Part shown: positions 54,362 to 62,254 of the stretch, one piece after another
How positions within the stretch are numbered: the first letter of the stretch is position 1
How the letters are laid out: each line of letters opens with the position of its first letter
Source of the DNA: Akkermansia sp.
GTDB lineage: Bacteria > Verrucomicrobiota > Verrucomicrobiia > Verrucomicrobiales > Akkermansiaceae
Assembly (NCBI GenBank): GCA_030523775.1
Contig: JAUNHW010000014.1
Span: 1 to 63,643 of the forward strand
Length of the DNA: 63,643 bases
Direction: 5' to 3'
Notes under the pieces: generated by a model
Databases searched by the model: none
Told to the model about the DNA's origin: nothing
What the model saw: only the letters and a program-made list of their open reading frames with translations
Program-made: the position numbers and the translations under genes

Positions 54362-55066
54362 ATGGAACCGATTTACGAAGGCAAAGCCAAGAGACTCTAT
54401 ACGACCGACGACCCGAACGTGCTCCGCATGGAGTACAAGGACTCCGCCACCGCGTTCAACGGTGAGAAGAAGGAGGATTTCGAGAACAAGGGCCGCTTCA
54501 ACAAGGCCATCACGCTCATCATCTACAACATGCTGGAGGAAAAGGGCGTGAAGACCCATCTGGTGGCTGATGTGGACGACATCAACCTGCTGGTGAAGAA
54601 GGTGTCCATCATGCCGCTGGAGGTGATTGTCCGCAACGTGGCGGCGGGTTCGTTCTCCAAGCGCATGGGCGTGGCGGAGGGCACGCAGTTCACCAAGCCC
54701 ATTGTGGAGTTCTCCTACAAGGACGACGCGCTGGGCGACCCGTTCATCAACGACGACTACGCCCGCGAGATGGGCGCCGCCTCCGAGGAGGACAGCGCCT
54801 ACATCAAGAAGATGGCCCTGCTCATCAACGAGACCCTCAAGGAGTTCTTCCTGAAGGCCAACCTGCGCCTCATCGACTTCAAGATCGAGTTCGGCCGCCT
54901 GTCCACGGACCCGAGCCAGATTGTGCTGGCGGACGAGATCACGCCGGACACGTGCCGCCTGTGGGACGTGGAGACGAACGAGAAGATGGACAAGGACCGC
55001 TTCCGCCGCGGCCTGGGCGGCTTCATGGAAGCCTACGCGGAGGTGCTCAAGCGCCTGCAGAAGTAA
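54362..55066 (+). CDS. purC: SAICAR synthetase
   Basis: 234 residues. Starts MEPIYEGKAKRLY, the family's ATP-binding loop, with FNGEKKEDFENKG and PLEVIVRNVAAGSF following. It joins aspartate to carboxyaminoimidazole ribotide in purine synthesis. Upstream in-frame codons lie within the promoter, so ATG 54362 is the start. First gene of purC-purS-purL-purQ. Confidence 0.97.
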   Translation: MEPIYEGKAKRLYTTDDPNVLRMEYKDSATAFNGEKKEDFENKGRFNKAITLIIYNMLEEKGVKTHLVADVDDINLLVKKVSIMPLEVIVRNVAAGSFSKRMGVAEGTQFTKPIVEFSYKDDALGDPFINDDYAREMGAASEEDSAYIKKMALLINETLKEFFLKANLRLIDFKIEFGRLSTDPSQIVLADEITPDTCRLWDVETNEKMDKDRFRRGLGGFMEAYAEVLKRLQK

Positions 55067-55080
55067 GCCCGCAACACTTC

Positions 55081-55113
55081 GCCGCTCCACTCCCCACGGG
55101 GTGGGGCGGCTTT
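55081..55113 (+). terminator. Intercistronic hairpin between purC and purS
   Basis: An imperfect GC stem (GCCGCTCCACTCCCC / GGGGTGGGGCGGC) with loop AC, followed by TTTC. Could partly terminate or stabilise the purC message. Confidence 0.5.
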
Positions 55114-55142
55114 CACCTACACCCGTTTCAACCGATACAACC

Positions 55143-55589
55143 ATGACGCTCACCCTTGAAGTGTTCAGCCGCTTCCAGTCCGCCACGGACGCGAACAAGC
55201 TGCTCTACACGCCGATAGCCGACCAGCTCACGTACAACCACACGCGCCTGTACACCGTGGAGTGCGAGGGCGACACCGCCGCCGCGCGCGACTACCTGCG
55301 CCGCGTGCTGGTGGATGAAATCTCCCAGCAGGTGAAGGACGACGGCACGCCCGCGCTGAGCGGAGAGCTTTTCTGCATCTCCTACGGCATCAAGAAGGGC
55401 GCGCTGGATTTGGAGAAGGAGGCCATCCTGGCCAACTACCGCGGCCGCAAGGGCCTGCCCTTCACCATCACCGCCCTCACCATCACACAGAAGGTCTACG
55501 TCTTCGGCCAGGGCGACAAGGACGCCCTCGCCGCGCGCTTCTGCCGTGACGTCTGCAACCCCGCCATCCACACCTGGAGCGTCAAGTAA
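55143..55589 (+). CDS. purS: Double-length PurS-like subunit of FGAM synthase
   Basis: 148 residues against about 80 for standard PurS. Two successive PurS-like segments are visible: RLYTVECEGDTAAARDYLRR (about 37-57) followed by V.DEISQQV, and TITQKVYVFGQGDKDALAAR (about 113-132) followed by CNPAIHTW. Each fits the beta-alpha pattern V..+Y.+E.......A..L+.+....I..W. PurS forms a dimer that links PurL to PurQ, so a tandem chain could replace that dimer. Position between purC and purL supports the call. Direct family assignment needs profile comparison. Confidence 0.65.
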   Translation: MTLTLEVFSRFQSATDANKLLYTPIADQLTYNHTRLYTVECEGDTAAARDYLRRVLVDEISQQVKDDGTPALSGELFCISYGIKKGALDLEKEAILANYRGRKGLPFTITALTITQKVYVFGQGDKDALAARFCRDVCNPAIHTWSVK

Positions 55590-55610
55590 CCGCCAACCTT
55601 CCATCATCCC

Positions 55611-58001
55611 ATGACATACCGAACGATACCCGTGCGCCCGCTGAGCGAGGCCGAGCTCACGAAGCTGAGCCAGGACATGAAGCTCTCCCTCTCCACGGAG
55701 GACATGCTGGTGGTGCAGCAAATCTTCAACGAAATAGGCCGCGAGCCCACGGACGTGGAGCTGGAGGTCATTGCCCAAACCTGGTCGGAGCACTGCAAGC
55801 ACCGCATCTTCGCCGCCACCGTGCAGCACACCGTGGACGGCAAGACCGAGGAAATCAAGAGCATGTACAAAACCTTCATCCAGCGCCCGTCCAAGGAAAT
55901 CATGGCGCGCAAGCCGGGGTTCGTGCTCAGCTGCTTTGTGGACAACGCCGGCTTCATCAAGCTGGACGAGAACCTGTCCGTGTGCCTGAAGGCGGAGACG
56001 CACAACCACCCGAGCGCGATTGAGCCGTACGCGGGCGCCAACACGGGCCTGGGCGGCGTGATACGCGACATCCTGGGAGCCGGCAAGGGCGCCAAGCCCA
56101 TTGCGAACCTGGATGTGTTCTGCTTCGGCGCGCCGGACACGCCGCAGGAGATGGTGGAGGGCCACAACATCATCCACCCGCTGGGCATCATGCGCGGCGT
56201 GGTGCACGGCGTGCGAGACTACGGCAACCGCATGGGCATACCCACCACCAGCGGCGCCATCCAGTTCGACCCCACGTACATCTACAACCCGCTGGTGTTC
56301 TGCGGCACGGCGGGCGTGATTCCGCAGAGCGACATCGCCAAGGAGATGAAGCCCGGCCTGGCCGTGGTGGTCATCGGCGGCCGCACCGGAAAGGACGGCC
56401 TGCACGGCGCCACCTTCTCCTCCGCCGCCATGGGAGAGGGCTCCCACGAGGAGGACCAGCAGGCCGTGCAGATCGGCAACCCCATCGAGGAAAAGAAGAC
56501 GCTGGACGTCATCCTGGAGGCGCGCGAGCGCGGGCTTATCGAGTTTGTGACGGACTGCGGCGCGGGCGGCTTCTCGTCCGCCGCGGGCGAGATGCTTTCC
56601 GAGACGGGCGGCGACGTGTTCCTGGAGCGCGCCCCGCTCAAGGAAACCAACATGCTCAGCTGGCAGATCTTCCTCTCCGAATCACAGGAGCGCATGGTGC
56701 TCGCCGTCAAGAAGGAGAACCTGGATGAGCTGCAGAAGCTCGCAGACACCTTCCAGACGGAAATGACCATCCTCGGCGAGTCCAACGACAGCGGCGTCCT
56801 CCGCGTCTGGCACAACGGCGAGCTCGTCTGCGAGCTGGACAACTCCAAGCTCCACGAGGCCCCCACCAAGCACCTCACCTCCGTCTTCACCACCCCGGAA
56901 GCCAAGACCGGCCACGCGCTGGACGACTCGCACCTGGCGGACGACCTGAAGGCCGTGTTCGGCGACTTCGCGGTGGTCTCCCGCGAGCCCATCATCCGCG
57001 AGTACGACCACGAGGTGCAGGGCAACACCGTGCTCAAGCCGCTGGCAGGCGCCACCGCGGACGCCCCGCAGGATGCCTCGGTCATCGATATCGACGGCTC
57101 GGAGAAGCTGATGTCGCTTGCGCTGGCCATCCTGCCGGAATGGGGCAAGAAAGACCCGTACGCCATGGGCACCGGCACGGTGGACGAGACTGTGCGCCAG
57201 CTGGTGCTGGCCGGTACGAACCCGGACAAGATTGCCCTGCTGGACAACTTCTGCATGGGCAACCCGGAGGAGCCGACCGAGCTGGGCCGCATCGTGGAAT
57301 GCGCCAAGGGCATTCGTACTGCCGCGCTGGCCTACGGCGCCCCGTACGTCTCCGGCAAGGATTCCTTCTACAACTACTTCGAGACCGAGGACGGCCCCGT
57401 CAACATCCCCGTCACCTTCCTCTGCTCCGGATTCGGCGTGGTGGAGGACCCCGAACACGTGCACGGCGCCTCCCTGCGCCGCAACAACAGCGTCATCTTC
57501 ATGGTCGGCAACACGGAGGACGAGATGGGTGCCAGCGTCTACGCCCGCATCAAGGGCATTGCAGACGCCAAGGTGCCGCAGACCGACTGCGCCAAGAACT
57601 ACGCGCTCTACAAGGCGTACTACGAGAACGCTCTCACCAAGGGCCTGGTGCTTTCCGCGCACGACCTCTCGGAGGGCGGCCTGGCCGTGGCCGCGGCGGA
57701 GATGGCCTTCTCCGGCAAGGGCGGCATTCAGATTGCCCTGGACAAGCTGCCCACCGTGGGCGGCTGGAAGAACAACGCCGTGCCCTGCTTCACGGAGAGC
57801 ACGGGCCGCTTCCTGGTGGAGGTGGACGAGGACATGGCAGCGGAGTTCGAGGCGGCGATGCAGGGCTTCCCCTGCGCCCGCGTGGGCTCCGCCACCGCGG
57901 ACGCCAAGCTCACCCTCACCGCCAACGGAAAGACCGTCCTCACAGCAGACATCCAAGACCTCAAGCACATCTGGAAGCACGGCCTCACCCCCTATTATTA
58001 A
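55611..58001 (+). CDS. purL: FGAM synthase, PurL subunit
   Basis: 796 residues, somewhat longer than typical small PurL (about 740). Signature motifs are WSEHCKH near 59-65, ETHNHPSAIEPYAGANTG, GGRTGKDGLHGATFSS and TDCGAGGFSSA. It uses ATP and glutamine-derived ammonia from PurQ to convert FGAR to FGAM. No glutaminase domain is fused, consistent with the separate purQ downstream. Confidence 0.96.
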   Translation: MTYRTIPVRPLSEAELTKLSQDMKLSLSTEDMLVVQQIFNEIGREPTDVELEVIAQTWSEHCKHRIFAATVQHTVDGKTEEIKSMYKTFIQRPSKEIMARKPGFVLSCFVDNAGFIKLDENLSVCLKAETHNHPSAIEPYAGANTGLGGVIRDILGAGKGAKPIANLDVFCFGAPDTPQEMVEGHNIIHPLGIMRGVVHGVRDYGNRMGIPTTSGAIQFDPTYIYNPLVFCGTAGVIPQSDIAKEMKPGLAVVVIGGRTGKDGLHGATFSSAAMGEGSHEEDQQAVQIGNPIEEKKTLDVILEARERGLIEFVTDCGAGGFSSAAGEMLSETGGDVFLERAPLKETNMLSWQIFLSESQERMVLAVKKENLDELQKLADTFQTEMTILGESNDSGVLRVWHNGELVCELDNSKLHEAPTKHLTSVFTTPEAKTGHALDDSHLADDLKAVFGDFAVVSREPIIREYDHEVQGNTVLKPLAGATADAPQDASVIDIDGSEKLMSLALAILPEWGKKDPYAMGTGTVDETVRQLVLAGTNPDKIALLDNFCMGNPEEPTELGRIVECAKGIRTAALAYGAPYVSGKDSFYNYFETEDGPVNIPVTFLCSGFGVVEDPEHVHGASLRRNNSVIFMVGNTEDEMGASVYARIKGIADAKVPQTDCAKNYALYKAYYENALTKGLVLSAHDLSEGGLAVAAAEMAFSGKGGIQIALDKLPTVGGWKNNAVPCFTESTGRFLVEVDEDMAAEFEAAMQGFPCARVGSATADAKLTLTANGKTVLTADIQDLKHIWKHGLTPYY

Positions 58002-58003
58002 AA

Positions 58004-58031
58004 TAGTACCTAGTACATAGTAAATAGTAAA
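58004..58031. repeat. 7-bp tandem repeat array between purL and purQ
   Basis: TAGTACC, TAGTACA, TAGTAAA, TAGTAAA in exact register, 2 nt after the purL stop. The only spacer in the otherwise tight purine operon. Confidence 0.7.
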
Positions 58032-58038
58032 TCCTGTT

Positions 58039-58746
58039 ATGCCTCACGCACTCCTTCTCAAATACCCCGGCACCAACTGCGATGTGGAAACCGCGCGCGC
58101 CCTCAACGCCGCCGGATTCTCCACCCAGGTGCAGCCCATTGCCACCGCCACCCCGGAGCACGTCTCCAAGGCTCAATTGGTCGTCTTCTCCGGCGGCTTC
58201 TCCTACGGCGACTATGTGATGAGCGGCCGCCTGGCCCAGCTGGAGACGGAACGCTTCCTCGGCGACGCCATCCGCAAGCACTTCGACAACGGCGGCTTCC
58301 TCTTCGGCATCTGCAACGGCTTCCAGATCCTCACCAAGCTCGGCATCCTCCCCAAGGCCTCCCTCATTTGGAACAAGAGCGAGCGCTTCGAGTGCATGTG
58401 GGACAAGCTGGTCCGCGTGGCCAAGAACAGCCCGTACACCACCTACCTGCCGGATGAATTCGAGCTGCCCTCCGCCCACGCGGAAGGCCGCCTCGTCACC
58501 GAGCCGGGAGACGCCCAGAAATACCTGGACAACGGCTGTGTGGCCCTGCAGTACGCCGACAACCACAACGGCTCCGAGCTCCGCATCGCCGGCCTCCAGG
58601 ACCCCTCCGGCCGCGCCATGGGCCTCATGCCCCACCCGGAACGCTTCCTCAAGCCCCGCCACCACTACGACCCCGACTGGTCCGGCGACCCCGACTGGGG
58701 ATGGGGCTACTACTTCTTCAAGGGCGCCTTCGATGCCCTGAAGTAA
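58039..58746 (+). CDS. purQ: FGAM synthase, glutaminase subunit PurQ
   Basis: 235 residues. Class I amidotransferase fold with GTNCDVETARAL at the start, SGGFSYGDYV, the nucleophile Cys in FGICNGFQ, and the His-Glu pair in MPHPERF. It supplies ammonia to PurL. Last gene of the operon, ahead of a clear terminator. Confidence 0.96.
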   Translation: MPHALLLKYPGTNCDVETARALNAAGFSTQVQPIATATPEHVSKAQLVVFSGGFSYGDYVMSGRLAQLETERFLGDAIRKHFDNGGFLFGICNGFQILTKLGILPKASLIWNKSERFECMWDKLVRVAKNSPYTTYLPDEFELPSAHAEGRLVTEPGDAQKYLDNGCVALQYADNHNGSELRIAGLQDPSGRAMGLMPHPERFLKPRHHYDPDWSGDPDWGWGYYFFKGAFDALK

Positions 58747-58771
58747 GCCGCAATACCCTCCCTGTTACCGC

Positions 58772-58804
58772 ACCCCACCCCGCCACCGGCCGGGTGGGGT
58801 TTTC
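58772..58804 (+). terminator. Terminator of purine operon
   Basis: A 9-bp stem (ACCCCACCC / GGGTGGGGT) around an 11-nt loop, followed by TTTC. Also faces the convergent ankyrin gene. Confidence 0.75.
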
Positions 58805-59492
58805 ACTGCCAGTGAATGCCCCGCACACCCCTACCACGCAAGAAATGGATTAGCCTGGCCTTGTTTGAGTAAAACCTGGACATGTCAACGCCGCATAAAA
58901 GCTTTTTCCTTACGTCTCCGTCATTAAACAGGGTATCCTCCACGCTTTCTTGGTTGCGGGCACTATTGATATCGTATCCATAACGTATCAGCAAATCCAA
59001 GTCGTTGAATTGTCTTTGCAATTCTTCTTCATTGGCAGCCATGACAGCAGCGGCAACGTGACAATCGAACGCAGTCCTGCCGTTGTCGTCAAGATGGTTG
59101 GGATTGGCTCCCTTTTTCAACAATTGCTCCAGCACGTCACCGGACACAACAAATACGGCAGTCGTCCCGTACGCGGTTTCGTATTCAATATCCAGAGGTA
59201 GGGACAAGACATAGTCGCTCATGTGCTTGTCCGTGGTCGTTCCAAGGGCATGATACAGCGATCCGTCGCACCTGTCGTACGGGGATTGTCCCTGCGCCAG
59301 GAGTTCGCGCACTCGCGCCGTGTCCCCCCTTTTAACGCAAAAGAACAAGTCGTCGTCCGCATGGGCTACACAACGTCCACATGTCCAGGAAGAACACGAA
59401 CAAAAGCCGGAGTTCACGGCCAACACTCCAGCCATCAGGAGCAAGCCCGCCTTTTGGGATGCCCTTCTTTTTTCCATTGTCCCGGCTTTCAT
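58803..59492 (-). CDS. Secreted ankyrin-repeat protein
   Basis: 229 residues from ATG 59492; an ATG at 59477 would give 224 and begins directly at the signal peptide (EKRRASQKAGLLLMAGVLAV). Six Cys residues cluster just after the signal (about residues 29-46), suggesting lipid attachment or disulphides. Residues about 50-200 hold degenerate ankyrin repeats (FCVKRGDTARVRELLAQGQSP, LEQLLKKGANPNHLDDNG). Base composition is lower in GC than its neighbours, which suggests recent acquisition. Divergent from the small lipoprotein gene, with which it shares an inverted-repeat promoter region. Confidence 0.75.
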   Translation of the reverse strand: MKAGTMEKRRASQKAGLLLMAGVLAVNSGFCSCSSWTCGRCVAHADDDLFFCVKRGDTARVRELLAQGQSPYDRCDGSLYHALGTTTDKHMSDYVLSLPLDIEYETAYGTTAVFVVSGDVLEQLLKKGANPNHLDDNGRTAFDCHVAAAVMAANEEELQRQFNDLDLLIRYGYDINSARNQESVEDTLFNDGDVRKKLLCGVDMSRFYSNKARLIHFLRGRGVRGIHWQ

Positions 59493-59507
59493 TTTCAAGA
59501 AGCTGTT

Positions 59508-59602
59508 TACCCTATTAAGCGCGCAGAAGGCAAAATGCCGATTTTTTTGAAAAAAATGCACTTTGGGTTGTGCATTTGGCCGTTTGGGTGCTTAATAGGG
59601 TA
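59508..59602. promoter_or_regulatory. Divergent control region with nested inverted repeats
   Basis: A 13-bp inverted repeat, TACCCTATTAAGC (59508-59520) and GCTTAATAGGGTA (59590-59602), places the same sequence 15 nt before the ankyrin start and 19 nt before the lipoprotein start. Between them lies ATGCAC-N8-GTGCAT (59556-59575), an operator-like dyad. Probably a shared divergent promoter. Confidence 0.55.
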
Positions 59603-59621
59603 TAGAGTACCATCCATCATC

Positions 59622-59777
59622 ATGAAAATCAAGCCTGAGACAACTATCAAGAAGGTGGCCTATCCTGTGGCTGCAGCCATCGCTGCCGCGACGACGCTTT
59701 CCGCCTGCCAGCAGCAGCAACTTCCGGGTGAAGCGCCAATACCGGGACCAATTATCGTGGAGCATCTCAAAAAGTGA
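59622..59777 (+). CDS. Small lipoprotein with Gln run after the lipobox
   Basis: 51 residues. MKIKPETTIKKVAYPVAAAI leads into a TTLSAC lipobox, with the acylated Cys followed by QQQQLPGEAPIP and a Lys-Lys end. Mature length is only about 22 residues. Same layout as the lipoprotein at 62016-62129. Function unknown. A strong terminator follows 13 nt after the stop, supporting a real single-gene transcript. Confidence 0.75.
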   Translation: MKIKPETTIKKVAYPVAAAIAAATTLSACQQQQLPGEAPIPGPIIVEHLKK

Positions 59778-59790
59778 TGCCCCGCAAAGA

Positions 59791-59826
59791 AACCGCGCTG
59801 CATGCACATGCAGCGCGGTTTTTGTG
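59791..59826 (+). terminator. Strong rho-independent terminator
   Basis: A perfect 14-bp stem (AACCGCGCTGCATG / CATGCAGCGCGGTT) with minimal loop, then TTTTTG. Confidence 0.9.
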
Positions 59827-59844
59827 GTCCGATGTTCCGTGGAA

Positions 59845-60894
59845 TCAGAACCTGTATGTAAGGGAAACCTCGCTCACGAGGGCGAATTCGCGGAACGGCA
59901 CGTTGCTGCCATCCCCGGAGTATTTTTTCATTTCAGACTTGGTGTTGGCCTTCATGGCGCCGCGGCCCGTCCAGTTGATGGTGAGCGCGGGAGTGAGAAT
60001 CCAGTTCTTGGTAATGAAATAGGGGGTGGAGACCTTGATCCAGTAGCCTTGGGAGCCGTTGTTGCAGGCGAAATAGTGCGAGCGGAAGTAATCCGCCGTG
60101 ACCGCCAGGCCGAACTGCACCACACCCAGCATCTTGATGTTCTCCACGTCATCCGCCGAGCCGATAATCGGCACGCGGAAATTTGCGTACGGCTCAAACC
60201 ACCACCCAAGGATGCCCACATAGCTGTAGCGCGTGGTGCAGCCTATGGTCAGCCACTTGTACGGCGTCAAATCAAGCGTCACAAAGGCCTCATGCGCCAC
60301 GGAGGCTCCCCTTCCGCGGTAGTGCTTGACCATAACGCCCAGGATGCCGCCGTGGATGAAATCATGCCCGAATGTGACGTTCCACTTCTCATGCGTGTAG
60401 GTGAGCGTGTTGACAACGGCGAACTCGTTCTCCATGTTGCAGTGCTTGATGGTTCTCCCCGCCAGGGAGCCTATGTACTGTTCCTGCGCCTCCGGCGGAA
60501 GCTGGTTGAACCCCGGTACGTGTCCGCTAAGGTAGTATCTCGCGCCCTCGCGCGAGAACGAGGGGGCGCCGTACAGGGTGTGCCCTGCGGAGAAGATGGA
60601 ATACGCCACCGAGCCCCCGCAGGTCCAGCCCCCCTTCTTCCCGAAATCATACGTGGTCTTGAACGCCATTAGTTCAACGCCCTCTCCCTGTTCCGCAGCC
60701 TGGGTGGCAACCAGGCCGCGCCCCCAGTAGAAGGAACGGTACATCCCCGTCAGCGAGCTGTCGAAACGCTGGGCGGACAACGTGGGCAAATCCTCGAAGG
60801 ATTGCTTGCTGTAGTCAATTGCGGGGGCTCCTGTTTCTCCCCACAGCGGTGCGGCTGCCATAGCCAGGGCAATGATGGTGTGTAGCGGTCTCAT
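59845..60894 (-). CDS. Outer-membrane beta-barrel protein, unknown function
   Basis: 349 residues. The signal peptide ends near residue 19 (PLWGE). The mature chain shows amphipathic strands with many Tyr/Trp/Phe (FDSSLTGMYRSFYWGRGL, EAFVTLDLTPYKWLTIGCTTRY) and ends EVSLTYRF with the terminal Phe typical of barrels. No named family recognised. It may be a porin-like or substrate-induced protein, since its promoter carries a nearby dyad. Confidence 0.72.
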   Translation of the reverse strand: MRPLHTIIALAMAAAPLWGETGAPAIDYSKQSFEDLPTLSAQRFDSSLTGMYRSFYWGRGLVATQAAEQGEGVELMAFKTTYDFGKKGGWTCGGSVAYSIFSAGHTLYGAPSFSREGARYYLSGHVPGFNQLPPEAQEQYIGSLAGRTIKHCNMENEFAVVNTLTYTHEKWNVTFGHDFIHGGILGVMVKHYRGRGASVAHEAFVTLDLTPYKWLTIGCTTRYSYVGILGWWFEPYANFRVPIIGSADDVENIKMLGVVQFGLAVTADYFRSHYFACNNGSQGYWIKVSTPYFITKNWILTPALTINWTGRGAMKANTKSEMKKYSGDGSNVPFREFALVSEVSLTYRF

Positions 60895-60933
60895 AGCTGT
60901 TATTTGTTGCGGATGCTTTCCGCATCCAAGTGC

Positions 60934-60962
60934 ATTTTATATCTGCGCGGCCACCCTGTCAA
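60934..60962 (-). promoter_or_regulatory. Promoter of outer-membrane barrel gene
   Basis: Minus strand: TTGACA (60962-60957), 17-nt spacer, TAAAAT (60939-60934). The leader carries a GGATGC-GGAAA-GCATCC hairpin (about 60910-60926). Confidence 0.7.
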
Positions 60963-60964
60963 GA

Positions 60965-60992
60965 AAAAATCTAGAGCATGGTCTAGTTTTTT
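60965..60992. other. A/T-flanked dyad between divergent promoters
   Basis: CTAGAGCATGGTCTAG (60971-60986) is symmetric except for two positions and sits between an A-run and a T-run. It could be an operator upstream of the barrel promoter or a weak bidirectional terminator. Confidence 0.45.
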
Positions 60993-61007
60993 GCGCGGGG
61001 CATCCAC

Positions 61008-61036
61008 TTGCGCGCACCCGCGCGCGCTGCTATAAT
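61008..61036 (+). promoter_or_regulatory. Leaderless promoter of hydrolase lipoprotein
   Basis: TTGCGC (61008-61013), 17-nt spacer, TATAAT (61031-61036). The ATG at 61043 follows after 6 nt. Confidence 0.75.
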
Positions 61037-61042
61037 GGTTTC

Positions 61043-61822
61043 ATGATGAAAAGATGGCTTATGTTCCTGTCTGCGGCGGCGGTGGCGCTGCTGCTGTCCA
61101 CGTGCGCGGTGCGCAGCCTGGTGTTCCCTGGAGCGCAACCTGGCGGATGTTCGCCGGACAGCAAGTACGGGCATGCGGAGCAGTATGTCTCCTTTACCAT
61201 GGGGGACGGCACGGTACTGCGCGGGTGGCTGTTCAACCGCGGTGCGGAGGCGCCGCTGGTGGTGATGTATGGCGGCAACTCCATCAACGCGGGAGATTTT
61301 TCCGACTACGCGGATGAGGATACGGCGCGCTCCTACCTGCTGGTGAACTACCGCGGTTACGGTGGCAGCGGGGGTTCTCCCACGGAGAGGGACATAGTGG
61401 AGGATTCATGCGCCGTGCTGGACCAGGCGAAGGAGAAGCTGGGCCAGCCCGCAGCCACCACGCTGGTGGGCTTCAGCATCGGCACGGGAGTGGCCATGCA
61501 GGTGGCCGCCGCCAAAAATCCGGACAAGGTGGTGCTCATCTGCCCCTTCGACAGCCTGGTGAACGTGGCGTGCGATTTCATTCCCGGTATCCCGAACGCC
61601 GTGGTGGAGGACAAGTTCGTGTCCACGGACTACGCGAAGAAGGTGACATGCGACGTGGCCATCCTACGGGCGGACTCGGATGAAATCGTGCTGCCTCCGC
61701 GCACGGATGCGCTGCGGGAAAGCTTCGGCAGGCCCGTGACGGAGAAGACCTTCCATGCCACGCACAACACGATTTTCAATGCGGAGGGCTTTCATGACGC
61801 CTTTTTTGCCGAGTTGAAGTGA
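61043..61822 (+). CDS. Alpha/beta-hydrolase lipoprotein
   Basis: 259 residues. The signal ends in a LLLSTC lipobox. The fold is an alpha/beta hydrolase with nucleophile elbow GFSIG (Ser145), LRADSDEIV supplying the Asp, and THN near the C-terminus supplying the His. Related to the BEM46/YfhR-like serine hydrolases. A membrane-tethered esterase or peptidase is likely; the substrate is unknown. Starts MM; either Met could be used. Confidence 0.83.
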   Translation: MMKRWLMFLSAAAVALLLSTCAVRSLVFPGAQPGGCSPDSKYGHAEQYVSFTMGDGTVLRGWLFNRGAEAPLVVMYGGNSINAGDFSDYADEDTARSYLLVNYRGYGGSGGSPTERDIVEDSCAVLDQAKEKLGQPAATTLVGFSIGTGVAMQVAAAKNPDKVVLICPFDSLVNVACDFIPGIPNAVVEDKFVSTDYAKKVTCDVAILRADSDEIVLPPRTDALRESFGRPVTEKTFHATHNTIFNAEGFHDAFFAELK

Positions 61823-61920
61823 ACGCCGCGAATGCCGCAACTGTGCGGGTTCGCAGGCCTTTGGAAGGCTCGCCGGCGGGGGTGCGGGGCAAAAATGTTT
61901 AGGAAATTTTGATTTTAGCC

Positions 61921-61948
61921 TTGCATTGCACCATGGATTTGGTACACT
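61921..61948 (+). promoter_or_regulatory. Promoter of 37-residue lipoprotein
   Basis: TTGCAT (61921-61926), 16-nt spacer, TACACT (61943-61948), with a leader of about 60 nt. The gap 61823-61920 contains nothing else recognisable. Confidence 0.65.
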
Positions 61949-62015
61949 TCTCTCAACCCCTCAGCCTATCCTTGGTTGCTGGGGCGCTTCAAAAATCAAA
62001 ACTAGTAAGATAATT

Positions 62016-62129
62016 ATGAAGACCATCGCTATTCTCGCTCTTACGGCCGCCGCTCTGGTTTCCTGCCAGCAGCAGCAGCAGCAGACTCCCGAGCCTGTGC
62101 AGACTCCGGTTGTTACTGCCAAGAAGTAA
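62016..62129 (+). CDS. Tiny lipoprotein with Gln run after the lipobox
   Basis: 37 residues. MKTIAILALTAAALVSC is a complete lipoprotein signal, leaving a mature peptide of about 21 residues: Cys, six Gln, then TPEPVQTPVVTAKK. Its own promoter and strong terminator support expression. Sister of 59622-59777. Similar in size class to Lpp- or entericidin-like small lipoproteins but unrelated in sequence by eye. Confidence 0.78.
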   Translation: MKTIAILALTAAALVSCQQQQQQTPEPVQTPVVTAKK

Positions 62130-62161
62130 GTGCTAGGGAAGCTTGCTTCCCCAATCACGAC

Positions 62162-62192
62162 CGCGCCCGGGGTAACCCGGGCGCGTCTTTTT
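62162..62192 (+). terminator. Rho-independent terminator of tiny lipoprotein
   Basis: A 10-bp stem (CGCGCCCGGG / CCCGGGCGCG) with loop GTAA and a T-run. Preceded by a second small hairpin, GGGAAGC-TT-GCTTCCC, at about 62136-62151. Confidence 0.9.
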
Positions 62193-62254
62193 TTACCTTC
62201 GCGGCGGCGTGCTTTGTGATTGCCCCGCCGCCGTATTTGTGAGAGGATGAACCC

